64,000 nucleotides of DNA from NCBI RefSeq assembly GCF_037137075.1, contig NZ_JBBBNV010000002.1, positions 251,466 to 315,465 of the forward strand, read 5' to 3'. Of the stretch, positions 50,157 through 58,905 are shown piece by piece. This DNA comes from JBBBNV01 sp037137075. Its GTDB lineage: Bacteria > Bacillota > Bacilli > Paenibacillales > NBRC-103111. Position 1 is the stretch's first letter, and every line of letters starts with the position of its first letter. The position numbers and the translations under genes were made by a program. A model generated the notes under the pieces. That model ran no database searches. It was not told the DNA's origin and worked only from the letters and a program-made list of their open reading frames with translations.

Positions 50157-50852
50157 CTACATGCTCGACGCAAGAAGTATCTCCTTGACTTCTCTGCTGC
50201 CGGACTCATGATACGGGAAGAGGATGCCGATGCCATGATGGGTATAAAGCTGAAGAAATTCAAGCTTGATTTCCGATTCCTGCAAGAAGTCTTCCACTGC
50301 GGTGAGCACCCCGTTACGTTCCCCATACTCATATACGGCATGACAATAGTCATTGTTAAACCCGCCGTTCACCAGCCCGGATACTCCGGGAGCAACCCCT
50401 TTTATTTCGAACGGCTTCGTATATTTCGGCGGAATCGACTTCGGGAAGTAATACATATCCCGCCGTCCGTAAGGCCAGCTCGTATCATGCAGGATAATAA
50501 CAGGGAATCTTCCCTTCGCCAAAGCCATGCTCTCAATCATTTTGAGCTCGTGGTAGACGGTGTACCAATTATGATCGCCATCGATCAGAATAAAATCAGA
50601 TGCTCCAATAAAAGGAAGCGCGTTCAGGCTGTAATCGCAAATCATGTGGAAATGATGCTGGAACAGGTGGCGATAATCCGTTACATCGAAGCTTGGAGCC
50701 GGATCGATAGCAATTAAGCGGGCGCCTGAAGCTTGGCAGTACTGGAGCAGCTGAAACGTGTTTTTTCCCGTATCGGAGCCGATCTCAATAATTTGTTGGG
50801 GCTTAGCCCATTTAAGCAAGGGCAGGATGACTTTATCGAAAAAAACAAACAT
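50157..50852 (-). CDS. Putative class I SAM-dependent methyltransferase
   Basis: This 231-residue protein has the SAM-fold signs QQIIEIGSDTGKNTFQLLQY, RLIAIDPAPSFD, FILIDGDHNWYTVYHELKM and VIILHDTSWPYGRRDMYYFP. The IDGDHNW block is typical of Methyltransf_24 and sugar O-methyltransferase groups. GGAGGTG precedes the ATG at 50852. It is convergent with the kinase gene and divergent from the fascin-like gene. A glycan-modifying role is inferred from position. Confidence 0.7.
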   Translation of the reverse strand: MFVFFDKVILPLLKWAKPQQIIEIGSDTGKNTFQLLQYCQASGARLIAIDPAPSFDVTDYRHLFQHHFHMICDYSLNALPFIGASDFILIDGDHNWYTVYHELKMIESMALAKGRFPVIILHDTSWPYGRRDMYYFPKSIPPKYTKPFEIKGVAPGVSGLVNGGFNNDYCHAVYEYGERNGVLTAVEDFLQESEIKLEFLQLYTHHGIGILFPYHESGSREVKEILLASSM

Positions 50853-50959
50853 CAGCTACACCTCCATAGAACAATCTATTCTATATCAATAGCTTGCGGT
50901 ATACACGCAAACCTAATTTACGGAAGCTGCCGAACCGGAGATTGCAAAGAACGATTCCG

Positions 50960-50988
50960 CACCTTTCAGGTGAGCGAAACATAAATTG
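50960..50988 (+). promoter_or_regulatory. SigK-like promoter of the fascin-like gene
   Basis: CACC (50960-50963) matches the SigK -35 mACm, followed by a 16-bp spacer and CATAAATTG (50980-50988), which fits CATANNNTA except for the last base. The element lies ~50 bp before the fascin-like start. It is the best-formed late-sporulation promoter I can see in the window. Confidence 0.5.
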
Positions 50989-51036
50989 GTAATGGCGGTA
51001 ATCAGGATTTCATTTGAATGAAATGAGGAGATGTCA

Positions 51037-51438
51037 TTGCCGATTCAGGTGGCCATGAAAACCTTGAACGAAAAATATTATGTATGCGCAGAAAACGGCG
51101 GAGGCAGAGAGCTCGTTGCCAATCGCGAAACTCGCGGTCCATGGGAAACGTTCTGGCTGACCTTCATCCATCCTTCGGACAGCATTATCGCGATCCAGAC
51201 GTTAGACGGAGGCTACTATTTATGTGCGGATGCCAGCCAAAACGGTATCCTGACAGCAGATCGGAAGGAATTCGGGGCGTGGGAGCAATTTAAAATAACG
51301 AATGTCGGCCACCGGCAATTTACGCTGCGAGCACATAACGGGATGTATGTTTGTGCCGATGGCGGCGGCGGGGGGCGGGTCATTGCAAATCGGGATCAGC
51401 CGGGACCTTGGGAGACGTTCATGATTGAGATTGTGTAA
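51037..51438 (+). CDS. Fascin-like beta-trefoil protein
   Basis: This 133-residue protein is made of about three internal repeats with the pattern YYVCAENGGGRELVANRE, YYLCADASQNGILTADRKE and YVCADGGGGGRVIANRD. The repeats end in GPWETF or GAWEQF. This is the pattern of a single fascin/actin-crosslinking-like beta-trefoil, a fold often used to bind carbohydrates in bacteria. No signal peptide is present. TTG 51037 is preferred to ATG 51031, which directly abuts the GAGGAG site. The SigK-like promoter suggests mother-cell expression. Confidence 0.75.
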   Translation: MPIQVAMKTLNEKYYVCAENGGGRELVANRETRGPWETFWLTFIHPSDSIIAIQTLDGGYYLCADASQNGILTADRKEFGAWEQFKITNVGHRQFTLRAHNGMYVCADGGGGGRVIANRDQPGPWETFMIEIV

Positions 51439-51467
51439 GGAACGCTGTCCGGGCCGGGGGGATGTGT

Positions 51468-52640
51468 ATGCAGCATATTGCCGTGATTTATAATGCCGGG
51501 GGCTCCTACAGCGCTATCCGCAACTTTTCCCTCGATCTGGTGAGCGCCTTCCGCAGCCTAGGCTTTGTTGTGCATACGATTGACTATGTTCAGGCGGAGG
51601 CGAGGGAGAAGCTGGAACAGCTTCTGGACCAGAACGTCCTGTCCTTTCTCGTCGGGATGAATGGAATGGGGATAGAGCAGCTGTATGAAAGGCTGTACTT
51701 CGGCCATATGCCGGCTCCCTTTTTCGCGTATTTGGTCGATCATCCGATGCACCATGTCAAGTTTTTCAATTTCTTCTCCAGCTTCCCCAATTTAATCGTT
51801 TCTTGTGTAGACCAAACCCATGCAAGCGATTTGGCCAAGTTTTTCAATCCAGCGCATCGTACGGCATTTATTCCTCATGCGGCCTCGCACAATACGCATC
51901 CATTCCTTCAGCCTTGCCGGGTGGCGGACCGGAAGACCGCTATTTTATTCGCGGGCAGTTATACGGATGTCGAGGCATGCCGGAACGAGTGGTTAGCGGA
52001 CCCGTACTATAAGCCGCTGATGGAAGAGATTATGGAAGCCGGTCTTTACCAATACAAGGAATCCCTGTTGACGATCGCGGAGAACGTATTTCACCGGCAA
52101 GGAATTTCTTTTGACTACCGCAGGAATAAAAGAGTAAGGGAACTCTTGGTGCAGCTGGAGTTTTATTTGCGGGGCCGACGGCGAAATGAAGTGCTGGAGC
52201 GCCTGGCTGATTTCCCCATACAGGTTTACTCTGATTGCCGCAACCGCAAGATAGCGGGAAAGCACATCCGTTTCTGTCCTGCGGTCGATTATTCGAAGCT
52301 ATTCCAACTGTACGGAGATACGAAGCTTGCATTAAATGTATTTCCTTATGTCATCTATGGCGGCCATGACCGGTTGTTTAATTCCATGATGTCGGGAGCG
52401 GTTGCGTTGACGGAAAGGAATTTGTTTCTGGAGGAGCATTTCATCCAGGAAGAGCATTTAGTGATGTATGATGCTTCCGATCCGGATTTGGCCGAGAAGG
52501 TAGAGCTGTTATTAACAGATACAGATAAACTGGAATATATCTCGAATCAGGGAAAAGAGATTGTGAAGCAGCAGCATACCTGGCTGAACAGAGCCAGAGA
52601 AATCGCAAGATCCGTTTTGTCGTTCTCCAGCCGTGGTTAG
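51468..52640 (+). CDS. CgeB/DUF3880-like glycosyltransferase
   Basis: This 390-residue protein resembles GT-B enzymes of the CgeB/DUF3880 group: MQHIAVIYNAGGSYSAIRNF, FFAYLVDHPMHHVKFFNF, TAFIPHAASHNTHPF and VIYGGHDRLFNSMMSGAVAL. It has no basic tail and no Gly-aromatic repeat. GGGGGG at 51456-51461 favours ATG 51468 over ATG 51462. It is co-directional with WbqC and PseI. The sugar is unknown. Confidence 0.7.
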   Translation: MQHIAVIYNAGGSYSAIRNFSLDLVSAFRSLGFVVHTIDYVQAEAREKLEQLLDQNVLSFLVGMNGMGIEQLYERLYFGHMPAPFFAYLVDHPMHHVKFFNFFSSFPNLIVSCVDQTHASDLAKFFNPAHRTAFIPHAASHNTHPFLQPCRVADRKTAILFAGSYTDVEACRNEWLADPYYKPLMEEIMEAGLYQYKESLLTIAENVFHRQGISFDYRRNKRVRELLVQLEFYLRGRRRNEVLERLADFPIQVYSDCRNRKIAGKHIRFCPAVDYSKLFQLYGDTKLALNVFPYVIYGGHDRLFNSMMSGAVALTERNLFLEEHFIQEEHLVMYDASDPDLAEKVELLLTDTDKLEYISNQGKEIVKQQHTWLNRAREIARSVLSFSSRG

Positions 52641-52655
52641 TGAAGGGGACCGGTT

Positions 52656-53348
52656 ATGAAATGTGTGATCATGCAGCCGACTTTTTTGCCATGGTCCGGG
52701 TATTTTCAGTTAATGGCGAGGGCCGATGTTTTTTTGTTTTTGGACGATGTGCAATTCGACAGCCGGTCATGGCAGCAAAGAAACCGGATTGTGCTGGACG
52801 GCTCGGAGCGCTTCCTGACGGTTCCTGTCCGGACCAAAAATAAACGCGGCCAACTGCTTCATGAGGCTCAAACCGACGACAGCCAGCCATGGCGCAAAAG
52901 CCATCGCCGGACGCTTCTGCATGCTTATGGGAAGCATGAATTCGGCTCTGAGATTATTCCATTTGTTACGAATTGTATAGAAGGCAGCGATTCCAGCCTG
53001 GCTGCATTGAACATGGCAATGATTCACGGCATCCGGCACAGGCTTGGCCTGGATACCCCGATATACAAATCAAGCGAAATCCCGGTACAGGGGAGGAAAT
53101 CCGATTATTTGCTGAAGCTGTGTCACTTCGTAGGAGCCGATACGTATCTCAGCCCGCCGGGCGCCCGGGCGTATATTGAGGCGGAAGCCGTGTTTCAACA
53201 AAGCCGGGTCAAGGTGGAATATCAAGCCTTCACCCCGGCACCATACCCGCAAAAGCATACGCCGCATTACATTTCACATCTGTCCATTGTGGACGTAATC
53301 GCCAATATAGGGCTCGACAAGACCAGGAGCTATATTGGTCTGGCTTAA
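52656..53348 (+). CDS. WbqC-family protein
   Basis: This 230-residue protein is typical of WbqC: MKCVIMQPTFLPWSGYFQLM at the start, FLFLDDVQFDSRSWQQRN, FLTVPVRTKN and LSIVDVIANIG near the end. WbqC proteins occur in O-antigen and other glycan loci, often next to methyltransferase or aminosugar genes; their reaction is not established. It follows the GT by 15 bp and precedes pseI by 32 bp, so it is in the same operon. Confidence 0.85.
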   Translation: MKCVIMQPTFLPWSGYFQLMARADVFLFLDDVQFDSRSWQQRNRIVLDGSERFLTVPVRTKNKRGQLLHEAQTDDSQPWRKSHRRTLLHAYGKHEFGSEIIPFVTNCIEGSDSSLAALNMAMIHGIRHRLGLDTPIYKSSEIPVQGRKSDYLLKLCHFVGADTYLSPPGARAYIEAEAVFQQSRVKVEYQAFTPAPYPQKHTPHYISHLSIVDVIANIGLDKTRSYIGLA

Positions 53349-53380
53349 AAAACCGGCATAATGCCGAGAGGAAGGCCAAC

Positions 53381-54430
53381 ATGCATATTTCGATTGAGGA
53401 CAGGACGATTGGGAACAACAGCCGGCCCTTCATCATTGCGGAAATGTCCGGCAATCACAATCAATCGCTGGACAGAGCGCTGGCCATTGTAGAAGCAGCT
53501 GCCCGGGCCGGGGCGGATGCGATCAAAATCCAAACGTACACGGCGGATACGATGACGCTGAATCTGGAGCATGGCGATTTCCTGATTAGCGATCCGGCCA
53601 GTCTATGGCAGGGCAACACGCTGTATAAGCTGTATCAGCAGGCCTACACGCCCTGGGAGTGGCATAAACCGATTTTTGACCGCTGCCGGGAGCTCGGCAT
53701 CATCGGCTTCAGCACCCCCTTTGACGAAACGGCGGTAGCGTTCCTGGAGTCACTCGATGTGCCCTGCTATAAAATCGCTTCGTTTGAAAATACGGACCTT
53801 CCGCTCATCCGCATGGCCGCCGCAACAGGCAAGCCGCTTATTATTTCGACCGGCATGGCGAGCCTGGCGGAGCTGGATGACACCGTGCGCGCCGCCAGAG
53901 AGGCCGGCTGCCGGCAGTTAATCCTGCTCAAATGCACAAGCACCTATCCGGCTTCCCCGGCCAATAGCAATTTGCTGACGATTCCGCATATGAGGGAGCT
54001 GTTTCACTGTGAAGCAGGCTTATCCGATCATACGTTAGGGATCGGGGCGGCTGTGGCTGGCGTCGCACTTGGAGCCTCCGTGATTGAAAAGCATTTGACA
54101 CTGTCGCGCAGCGACGGCGGAGTCGATGCGGCTTTTTCGCTGGAGCCTGACGAGCTGCGCAGTCTCGTAACCGAATGCCGCATCGCCTCGCAGGCGATCG
54201 GTCAAATCCGCTACGGGACCGATGAAGACGAGAAAGCATCGTTACAATACCGGCGTTCTCTCTATGTGAGCAAGGAGATGAAACGGGGAGACGTCTTCAC
54301 CAAGGACAATTTGCGGGCGATTCGGCCGGGAGCGGGATTGCCGCCGAAGTTCTACGACCTGCTCCTAGGCAGGAAGGTTGGCTGTGACGTATCGCCTGGA
54401 ACACCCGTGCGGTGGAGCTTGCTTGATTAA
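53381..54430 (+). CDS. pseI: Pseudaminic acid synthase (PseI/SpsE type)
   Basis: This 349-residue NeuB-family enzyme condenses a 6-deoxy-AltdiNAc-type sugar with phosphoenolpyruvate. Key segments are IIAEMSGNHNQSLDRALAIV, ADAIKIQTYTADTMTL, GIIGFSTPFDETAV, CTSTYPASPANSN and the C-terminal SAF domain with SLYVSKEMKRGDVFTKDN. It resembles PseI and Bacillus SpsE. It lies on the opposite strand to the pseB, pseC, pseG and spsF genes 1.5-7 kb away, an unusual split arrangement for this pathway. Confidence 0.88.
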   Translation: MHISIEDRTIGNNSRPFIIAEMSGNHNQSLDRALAIVEAAARAGADAIKIQTYTADTMTLNLEHGDFLISDPASLWQGNTLYKLYQQAYTPWEWHKPIFDRCRELGIIGFSTPFDETAVAFLESLDVPCYKIASFENTDLPLIRMAAATGKPLIISTGMASLAELDDTVRAAREAGCRQLILLKCTSTYPASPANSNLLTIPHMRELFHCEAGLSDHTLGIGAAVAGVALGASVIEKHLTLSRSDGGVDAAFSLEPDELRSLVTECRIASQAIGQIRYGTDEDEKASLQYRRSLYVSKEMKRGDVFTKDNLRAIRPGAGLPPKFYDLLLGRKVGCDVSPGTPVRWSLLD

Positions 54431-54456
54431 TATGAAGATAGAACGGAGCTGTTCCC

Positions 54457-55116
54457 ATGTACATGGAGAACCATAAGGAGAAGTGGGACGAATTGCACCA
54501 GATGAGTGTATTTAATCCCCTTTACCCGACGGAATCGGTCGTCCGGTTTGTGAAATCGGCTTTCTCCGAGCCGGAGCGGACACATCTTCTGGATCTGGGC
54601 TGCGGAGCGGGCCGTCATGTTGTTTTTCTCGCGAAGGAAGGGTATCAGGTGACGGGAATCGATTTCTCGCTGGAGGGCCTGGAGCTGACCCGGGCCAAGC
54701 TTGCCCAAGAGCGGCTGCACGCCAAGCTCGTGCATAGCTCCATTCTGCCGCTTCCATTTGAGGATGCGTCATTTGACGGCATTATAGCCTACGGTGTCCT
54801 GATCTATTTCATGCCGGACGATATTCGAGCCGCCGCTAAAGAGATGCACAGGGTGCTGAAGCCGGGCGGTAAAGCATTCATTGTCGTGCGCAGCACAGAT
54901 GATAAACGGTACGGATTAGGCGAGGAAATCGAGGCGCACACCTTCCGGATGAATAATTTAAATGAAGAAAATTTCGTTGTGCATTATTTTACCGCCGAGG
55001 AAATTTCGACCGGCTTGTTCAGCGAATTTGCCGGTATACAAATCGGGTTTGCCAACGACGATTTGGGCTCGCTTACTGCGTACAATTCGAACTACTTAGT
55101 TACGCTGATGAAATAA
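54457..55116 (+). CDS. Class I SAM-dependent methyltransferase (copy 1)
   Basis: This 219-residue enzyme has the SAM motif LLDLGCGAGRHVVFLAKEGY, VTGIDFSLEGLEL, FDGIIAYGVLIYFMP and MHRVLKPGGKAFIVVRSTDD. It is closely related to the next gene across its whole length, so the two arose by tandem duplication. It follows pseI by 26 bp. It may methylate a sugar or lipid-linked glycan, an inference from its place among glycan genes. Confidence 0.8.
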   Translation: MYMENHKEKWDELHQMSVFNPLYPTESVVRFVKSAFSEPERTHLLDLGCGAGRHVVFLAKEGYQVTGIDFSLEGLELTRAKLAQERLHAKLVHSSILPLPFEDASFDGIIAYGVLIYFMPDDIRAAAKEMHRVLKPGGKAFIVVRSTDDKRYGLGEEIEAHTFRMNNLNEENFVVHYFTAEEISTGLFSEFAGIQIGFANDDLGSLTAYNSNYLVTLMK

Positions 55117-55142
55117 AATCGGCTGCGGGAAGGAGACAACCG

Positions 55143-55805
55143 GTGTATATTGACAAGCATCAGGACAGATGGAATGAGCTTCATCAATTGAACACGTTCA
55201 GACCCCGGTTTCCAAGTGAGTCGATCATCCGCTTTATCCGCAAGCATTTCCCTGTACCGCAGGACAGGCATATACTCGATTTGGGGTGCGGGTCGGGACG
55301 GCACACGGTGTGCTTGGCCCGGGAAGGCTTTGATGTAACGGGAATCGATCTGTCGGGGGAAGGGCTTGCGCATACCCGGCAGCGGCTCGCGGAGGAAGGG
55401 CTTGAAGCGGCCTTGGTGCAAGGGTCAATTCTTGAGCTGCCGTTCGGCGCTGCTGCATTTGACGGCATAATCTCCTACGGGGTCCTGTGTTATCTTGTCC
55501 CGGCTGACTTAACAACGGCGGCGCAGGAAATCTACCGCTGTCTCAAACCAGGGGGCACAGCGTTCCTTGTGGTCCGCAGCGTTCATGATAAACGGTATGG
55601 CCGGGGCGAAGAGGTGGCGCCGCATACATTCCGGATGACGGACAATCGGACGAACGAGAAGGATATGGTGATACATTTCATGGACCCGGGTCGTATCCGG
55701 GAGCTGTTCTCCGCCTTCACCGCGATCGAGATTGGCTTTGAAGAGGAAAGCATGAACTCGCTCACGGCATTCAATTCCGATTATTTGATTACACTGATCA
55801 AATAA
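55143..55805 (+). CDS. Class I SAM-dependent methyltransferase (copy 2)
   Basis: This 220-residue paralogue of the preceding gene has ILDLGCGSGRHTVCLAREGF, VTGIDLSGEGLAHTRQRLAE, FDGIISYGVLCYLVP and RCLKPGGTAFLVVRSVHDKR. It starts with GTG 55143, with AAGGAGA upstream. It is the last gene of this plus-strand group; a long hairpin separates it from the convergent pseG. The pair could act on different positions or sugars. Confidence 0.8.
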   Translation: MYIDKHQDRWNELHQLNTFRPRFPSESIIRFIRKHFPVPQDRHILDLGCGSGRHTVCLAREGFDVTGIDLSGEGLAHTRQRLAEEGLEAALVQGSILELPFGAAAFDGIISYGVLCYLVPADLTTAAQEIYRCLKPGGTAFLVVRSVHDKRYGRGEEVAPHTFRMTDNRTNEKDMVIHFMDPGRIRELFSAFTAIEIGFEEESMNSLTAFNSDYLITLIK

Positions 55806-55840
55806 AGACCGCTAATGCACAGCGAAGCTGCTGCAAAAAC

Positions 55841-55949
55841 AAGCTTCCAGCACGCCGCGTGAAGCGCTGGCTCTGCTCCGCTTGCAGATTCCTCTACGAG
55901 CCTGCGGGAGCCGCGTCAGCCGCAAAGCGTGAGGCTGGAGGCTTCTTTT
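55841..55949. terminator. Large bidirectional terminator-like hairpin before pseG
   Basis: AAGCTTCCAGC (55841-55851) pairs with GCTGGAGGCTT (55934-55944) with one G-T pair. CTTTTA follows on the right and CAAAAAC precedes on the left, so T-runs exist on both strands. The ~80-base loop is GC-rich. It lies between the convergent methyltransferase and pseG genes. Confidence 0.5.
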
Positions 55950-56991
55950 ATCGCCTAAGGACAGCGGCAACGCGCGCAGCCCCTTGGCCGTCAACATATT
56001 CTCCGGCGATGGCTCCTGCGTTCAGCAGCGCATCCGGGTGATGGAAAGCCCGGTCAAGGGCAAGGGCTATCGCTTCAGGCGTCACGTCTTCGGACATGCC
56101 GAGATACATATCCACACCGGCGCTTTGAGCCATTTGAGCCGTTGCAATTTGATTGCCCGCCACAGCGATCAGAATGCCCGGCAGCCTCATGCACCAGCGC
56201 TCCCAGGTCGTTGATCCGGCTGCGCCGAGGAAAAGATCGGCCTGCGCCATACATTCGGCCATATTGTCAAGCTGAGTATGGCAGGTCGCGCCCGGCATGG
56301 CCCGGCACAGCCCGTATATATGCTCCCGGTGCGGATTTGCCTGGCCGACCACGACGTCCACGTTGACCCCGGGACGGGCATCAAGCAGCGGCCGTACGGC
56401 TTGCAATGCCTTTGCCGTTTCATTCGTCCAGTCCGTACCGCCGAAAAAAAGTAGAATGCGGCCGATTCGGCCGTCTCGCGTTCTGTACCGGCTGTTCCGG
56501 CGTTCGGCTGTAAATTGCTGCCGCAATAGCGCGTATTCGGGTCCGAGCAGCCGGATGCACCTGGCCGGGGTGAGCTGTTCATACCTCCGGGCCATTGCAG
56601 GGTGAAGCAGGTTCTGATTTAACAGCACATCGCAATCATGCGGGCGATTCGCCAAATCATCAATAACCATCATACGGCGGACCAGACCTCTCATGGCCTC
56701 CTCCCATCGCGCGTCCAGCCCGTAATGATCGGTGACAAGCCAATCCACGGGCTTATCGGCCTCGCTCAGGATACGAGCCGCGGCCTCGATTTCCCCTTCA
56801 GCCGGTTCGGAAATGCGCTTCACAGCATATCCTTTTTCCTCCAGCCAGTCGCACAGGCTCCCGGGACATTCGCGGGAAATAAAGGAAACGCCGCAGCCGC
56901 CAAGACGCAGGGCGTCGGCAAGTGTCAGGCAGCGCATCACGTGCCCTGTACCGATTTGCAGCGAAGCGTCGGCCCGGATCAGGATGTTCAT
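55948..56991 (-). CDS. pseG: UDP-2,4-diacetamido-trideoxy-altropyranose hydrolase (PseG/SpsG)
   Basis: This 347-residue GT-B-like hydrolase removes UDP from the PseH product in pseudaminic acid synthesis. Motifs are RADASLQIGTGHVMRCLTLA, WLVTDHYGLDARWE, MMVIDDLANRPHDCDVLLNQ, ILLFFGGTDWTN and FLGAAGSTTWERWCM. It is like PseG and Bacillus SpsG. It overlaps the spsF gene start by 4 bp and ends at the convergent hairpin. Length is close to the family normal. Confidence 0.88.
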   Translation of the reverse strand: MNILIRADASLQIGTGHVMRCLTLADALRLGGCGVSFISRECPGSLCDWLEEKGYAVKRISEPAEGEIEAAARILSEADKPVDWLVTDHYGLDARWEEAMRGLVRRMMVIDDLANRPHDCDVLLNQNLLHPAMARRYEQLTPARCIRLLGPEYALLRQQFTAERRNSRYRTRDGRIGRILLFFGGTDWTNETAKALQAVRPLLDARPGVNVDVVVGQANPHREHIYGLCRAMPGATCHTQLDNMAECMAQADLFLGAAGSTTWERWCMRLPGILIAVAGNQIATAQMAQSAGVDMYLGMSEDVTPEAIALALDRAFHHPDALLNAGAIAGEYVDGQGAARVAAVLRR

Positions 56992-57695
56992 CCGCGCCAG
57001 TGCCCCTGATCATAGCAGGAGATGATCTGCTCCAGCGTCAGGCAGCGGCTGTCGGCTTCGCCGCATTGACGCAGAATCCGGTATAACCGGACGTAATCCT
57101 CCAGCGTATCAACCGTTACCCGGATTTCCGGACGGTGTAGCATACCGGAAGGCGGAAGGGCTTTTACGCTGAACAGCTCCGGATGGTTATAGAAATGAAG
57201 CGTGACGTGCTCCCGCTCGGCAGGGTCTGCGGTTCGCTTCTGCAGCGCGAGCAGCTGCTCCGCCCGGACACCCTCGACTCCGGTTCCATGCGGAATGCTG
57301 TCGTTGTAAACATAATCGTATGCTCCGCTTGCCAGTGCTTCGATGCAGTCATCGATGAAGCGGGGCTCGGACAAAGGATTGTCGGCTGTAATCCGGACGA
57401 CAATGTCCGCCCCGGAGGCCTCCACAACACCGCAAAACCGGTTCAGCACATCCTTCAGGCTGCCCCGGTATACGCGAATGCCGCATTGCTTGCCAATCCA
57501 CTCCAGAATGTCATCCTCCGGCTCCGTGGAGGTAGCAAGCCACACCTCATCGGCCAGCCGGGACATGCTTGAACGCTCGATCACCCATTCGATGAGCGGC
57601 TTGCCTCCCAGGTCCAGAAGCGCTTTGCCCGGCAAGCGGGAGGAGGAGATCCTGGACTGGATCACGGCTATTTTTTTCCCCTTGTGTATGGTCAT
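56988..57695 (-). CDS. spsF: SpsF/PseF-type cytidylyltransferase
   Basis: This 235-residue enzyme belongs to the SpsF/acylneuraminate cytidylyltransferase group: IAVIQSRISSSRLPGKALLD, EVWLATSTEPEDDILEW, VYRGSLKDVLNRF, VVRITADNPLSEPRFIDDCI and IRVTVDTLEDYVRLYRIL. It is expected to activate the nonulosonic acid as its CMP derivative. Its 3' end overlaps pseG by 4 bp and it follows pseC after 6 bp, so the three are strongly coupled. Confidence 0.85.
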   Translation of the reverse strand: MTIHKGKKIAVIQSRISSSRLPGKALLDLGGKPLIEWVIERSSMSRLADEVWLATSTEPEDDILEWIGKQCGIRVYRGSLKDVLNRFCGVVEASGADIVVRITADNPLSEPRFIDDCIEALASGAYDYVYNDSIPHGTGVEGVRAEQLLALQKRTADPAEREHVTLHFYNHPELFSVKALPPSGMLHRPEIRVTVDTLEDYVRLYRILRQCGEADSRCLTLEQIISCYDQGHWRG

Positions 57696-57701
57696 GCGGA
57701 A

Positions 57702-58844
57702 TTACCCTCCTGAAAAAAAGTTGACCAGGACGGACACGACACGCTCCAGATCCCGTGCGGTCATTTTCGGGAAGAGGGGCAGGCTGATGGCCCGCTCATA
57801 CAATGCTTCAGCCACGGGACATATGCCTTTCTGATAATTCATGTGTCTGTAAAAGGGATGCCAATACACCGGAATATAGTGAACCTGAACGCCGATGCGC
57901 TCCGCTTGCAGCGCTTCGAATAGCCGCTTCCGCTCCCGGGCCCCCTTCTTCACTTTAATGACGAACAAGTGCCACGATGAGGCGGATAGCTGGCTCATAT
58001 CGGGAAGATCGATGAAATCCCGAAGCATGGAGAGCTGTTGATGATACTCCCGGGCTAGCGCCCGCCGCTTGTCGAGGAAGGAGTCCAGCTTGCCGAGCTG
58101 GCTGATTCCGAGGGCGCACTGCAAATCGGTCATCCGGTAATTGTAGCCGAGTGAATGCATCTCGTAATACCACGGCCCATGATTTTCGGTCATTACGGCG
58201 GGGTCCTTTACAATTCCATGGCTGCGAAAGGCAAGCAGCTTCCGGTAGAAATGCTCATTGTCCGTCAGAACAGCCCCGCCTTCGCCTGTGGTAATATGCT
58301 TGACCGGATGAAAGCTAAGAATCGTCATGTCGGCGATAGCGCCGACGGCTTTGCCCTTGTAGGTCGCACCCAGCGAATGAGCCGCATCCTCAATGACCGG
58401 CAGGCCGTAATTTCGTGCAAGCTCGATGATCGGTTCGAGGTCCGCGGGTCTGCCGGCATAATCTACCGGCACGATCGCTCTTGTTTTGTTCGTAATGGCT
58501 TTGTCCAGCAAATTCGGATTCATATTGCCGGAGATGTAGTGTATATCCGTGAATACAGGCCTAGCCCCCAAGTACAAGGCTGCATTTGCCGTAGCGGCAA
58601 ATGTCATCGGAGAGGTAATAACCTCATCCCCGGGCCGTACTCCCGCAGCGAAGTAGGAGCCGTGCAGCGCGGAGGTGCCGGAATTCATGACGACCGCGAA
58701 TTTGGCGCCGGTCCGCTCACAGAGCCGCTGTTCGAATTCCTTTGTTTTCGGACCGGAAGTGATTCGGGGGGATCGGGCTGTTTCAACTAATGCCTGGATG
58801 TCCTCCTCATCCAGCCACTGCGTTCCGTACGGAAGATGCTCCAT
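57702..58844 (-). CDS. pseC: UDP-4-amino-4,6-dideoxy-L-altrosamine transaminase (PseC/SpsC)
   Basis: This 380-residue PLP aminotransferase of the DegT/DnrJ/EryC1 family acts after PseB. Signatures are PYGTQWLDEEDIQALVETA, GTSALHGSYFAAGV, FAATANAALYLGARPVFTDI, VIEDAAHSLGATYKG and the PLP-lysine block SFHPVKHITTGEGG (Lys182). It matches PseC and Bacillus SpsC. It lies between the SpsB-like gene and spsF in the minus-strand operon. Confidence 0.88.
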   Translation of the reverse strand: MEHLPYGTQWLDEEDIQALVETARSPRITSGPKTKEFEQRLCERTGAKFAVVMNSGTSALHGSYFAAGVRPGDEVITSPMTFAATANAALYLGARPVFTDIHYISGNMNPNLLDKAITNKTRAIVPVDYAGRPADLEPIIELARNYGLPVIEDAAHSLGATYKGKAVGAIADMTILSFHPVKHITTGEGGAVLTDNEHFYRKLLAFRSHGIVKDPAVMTENHGPWYYEMHSLGYNYRMTDLQCALGISQLGKLDSFLDKRRALAREYHQQLSMLRDFIDLPDMSQLSASSWHLFVIKVKKGARERKRLFEALQAERIGVQVHYIPVYWHPFYRHMNYQKGICPVAEALYERAISLPLFPKMTARDLERVVSVLVNFFSGG

Positions 58845-58905
58845 AAACTTCCCTCACTTTTTGCTGGATTACGCTGCTTCCTTCTGGACAGGGACCTGGG
58901 CGGAA

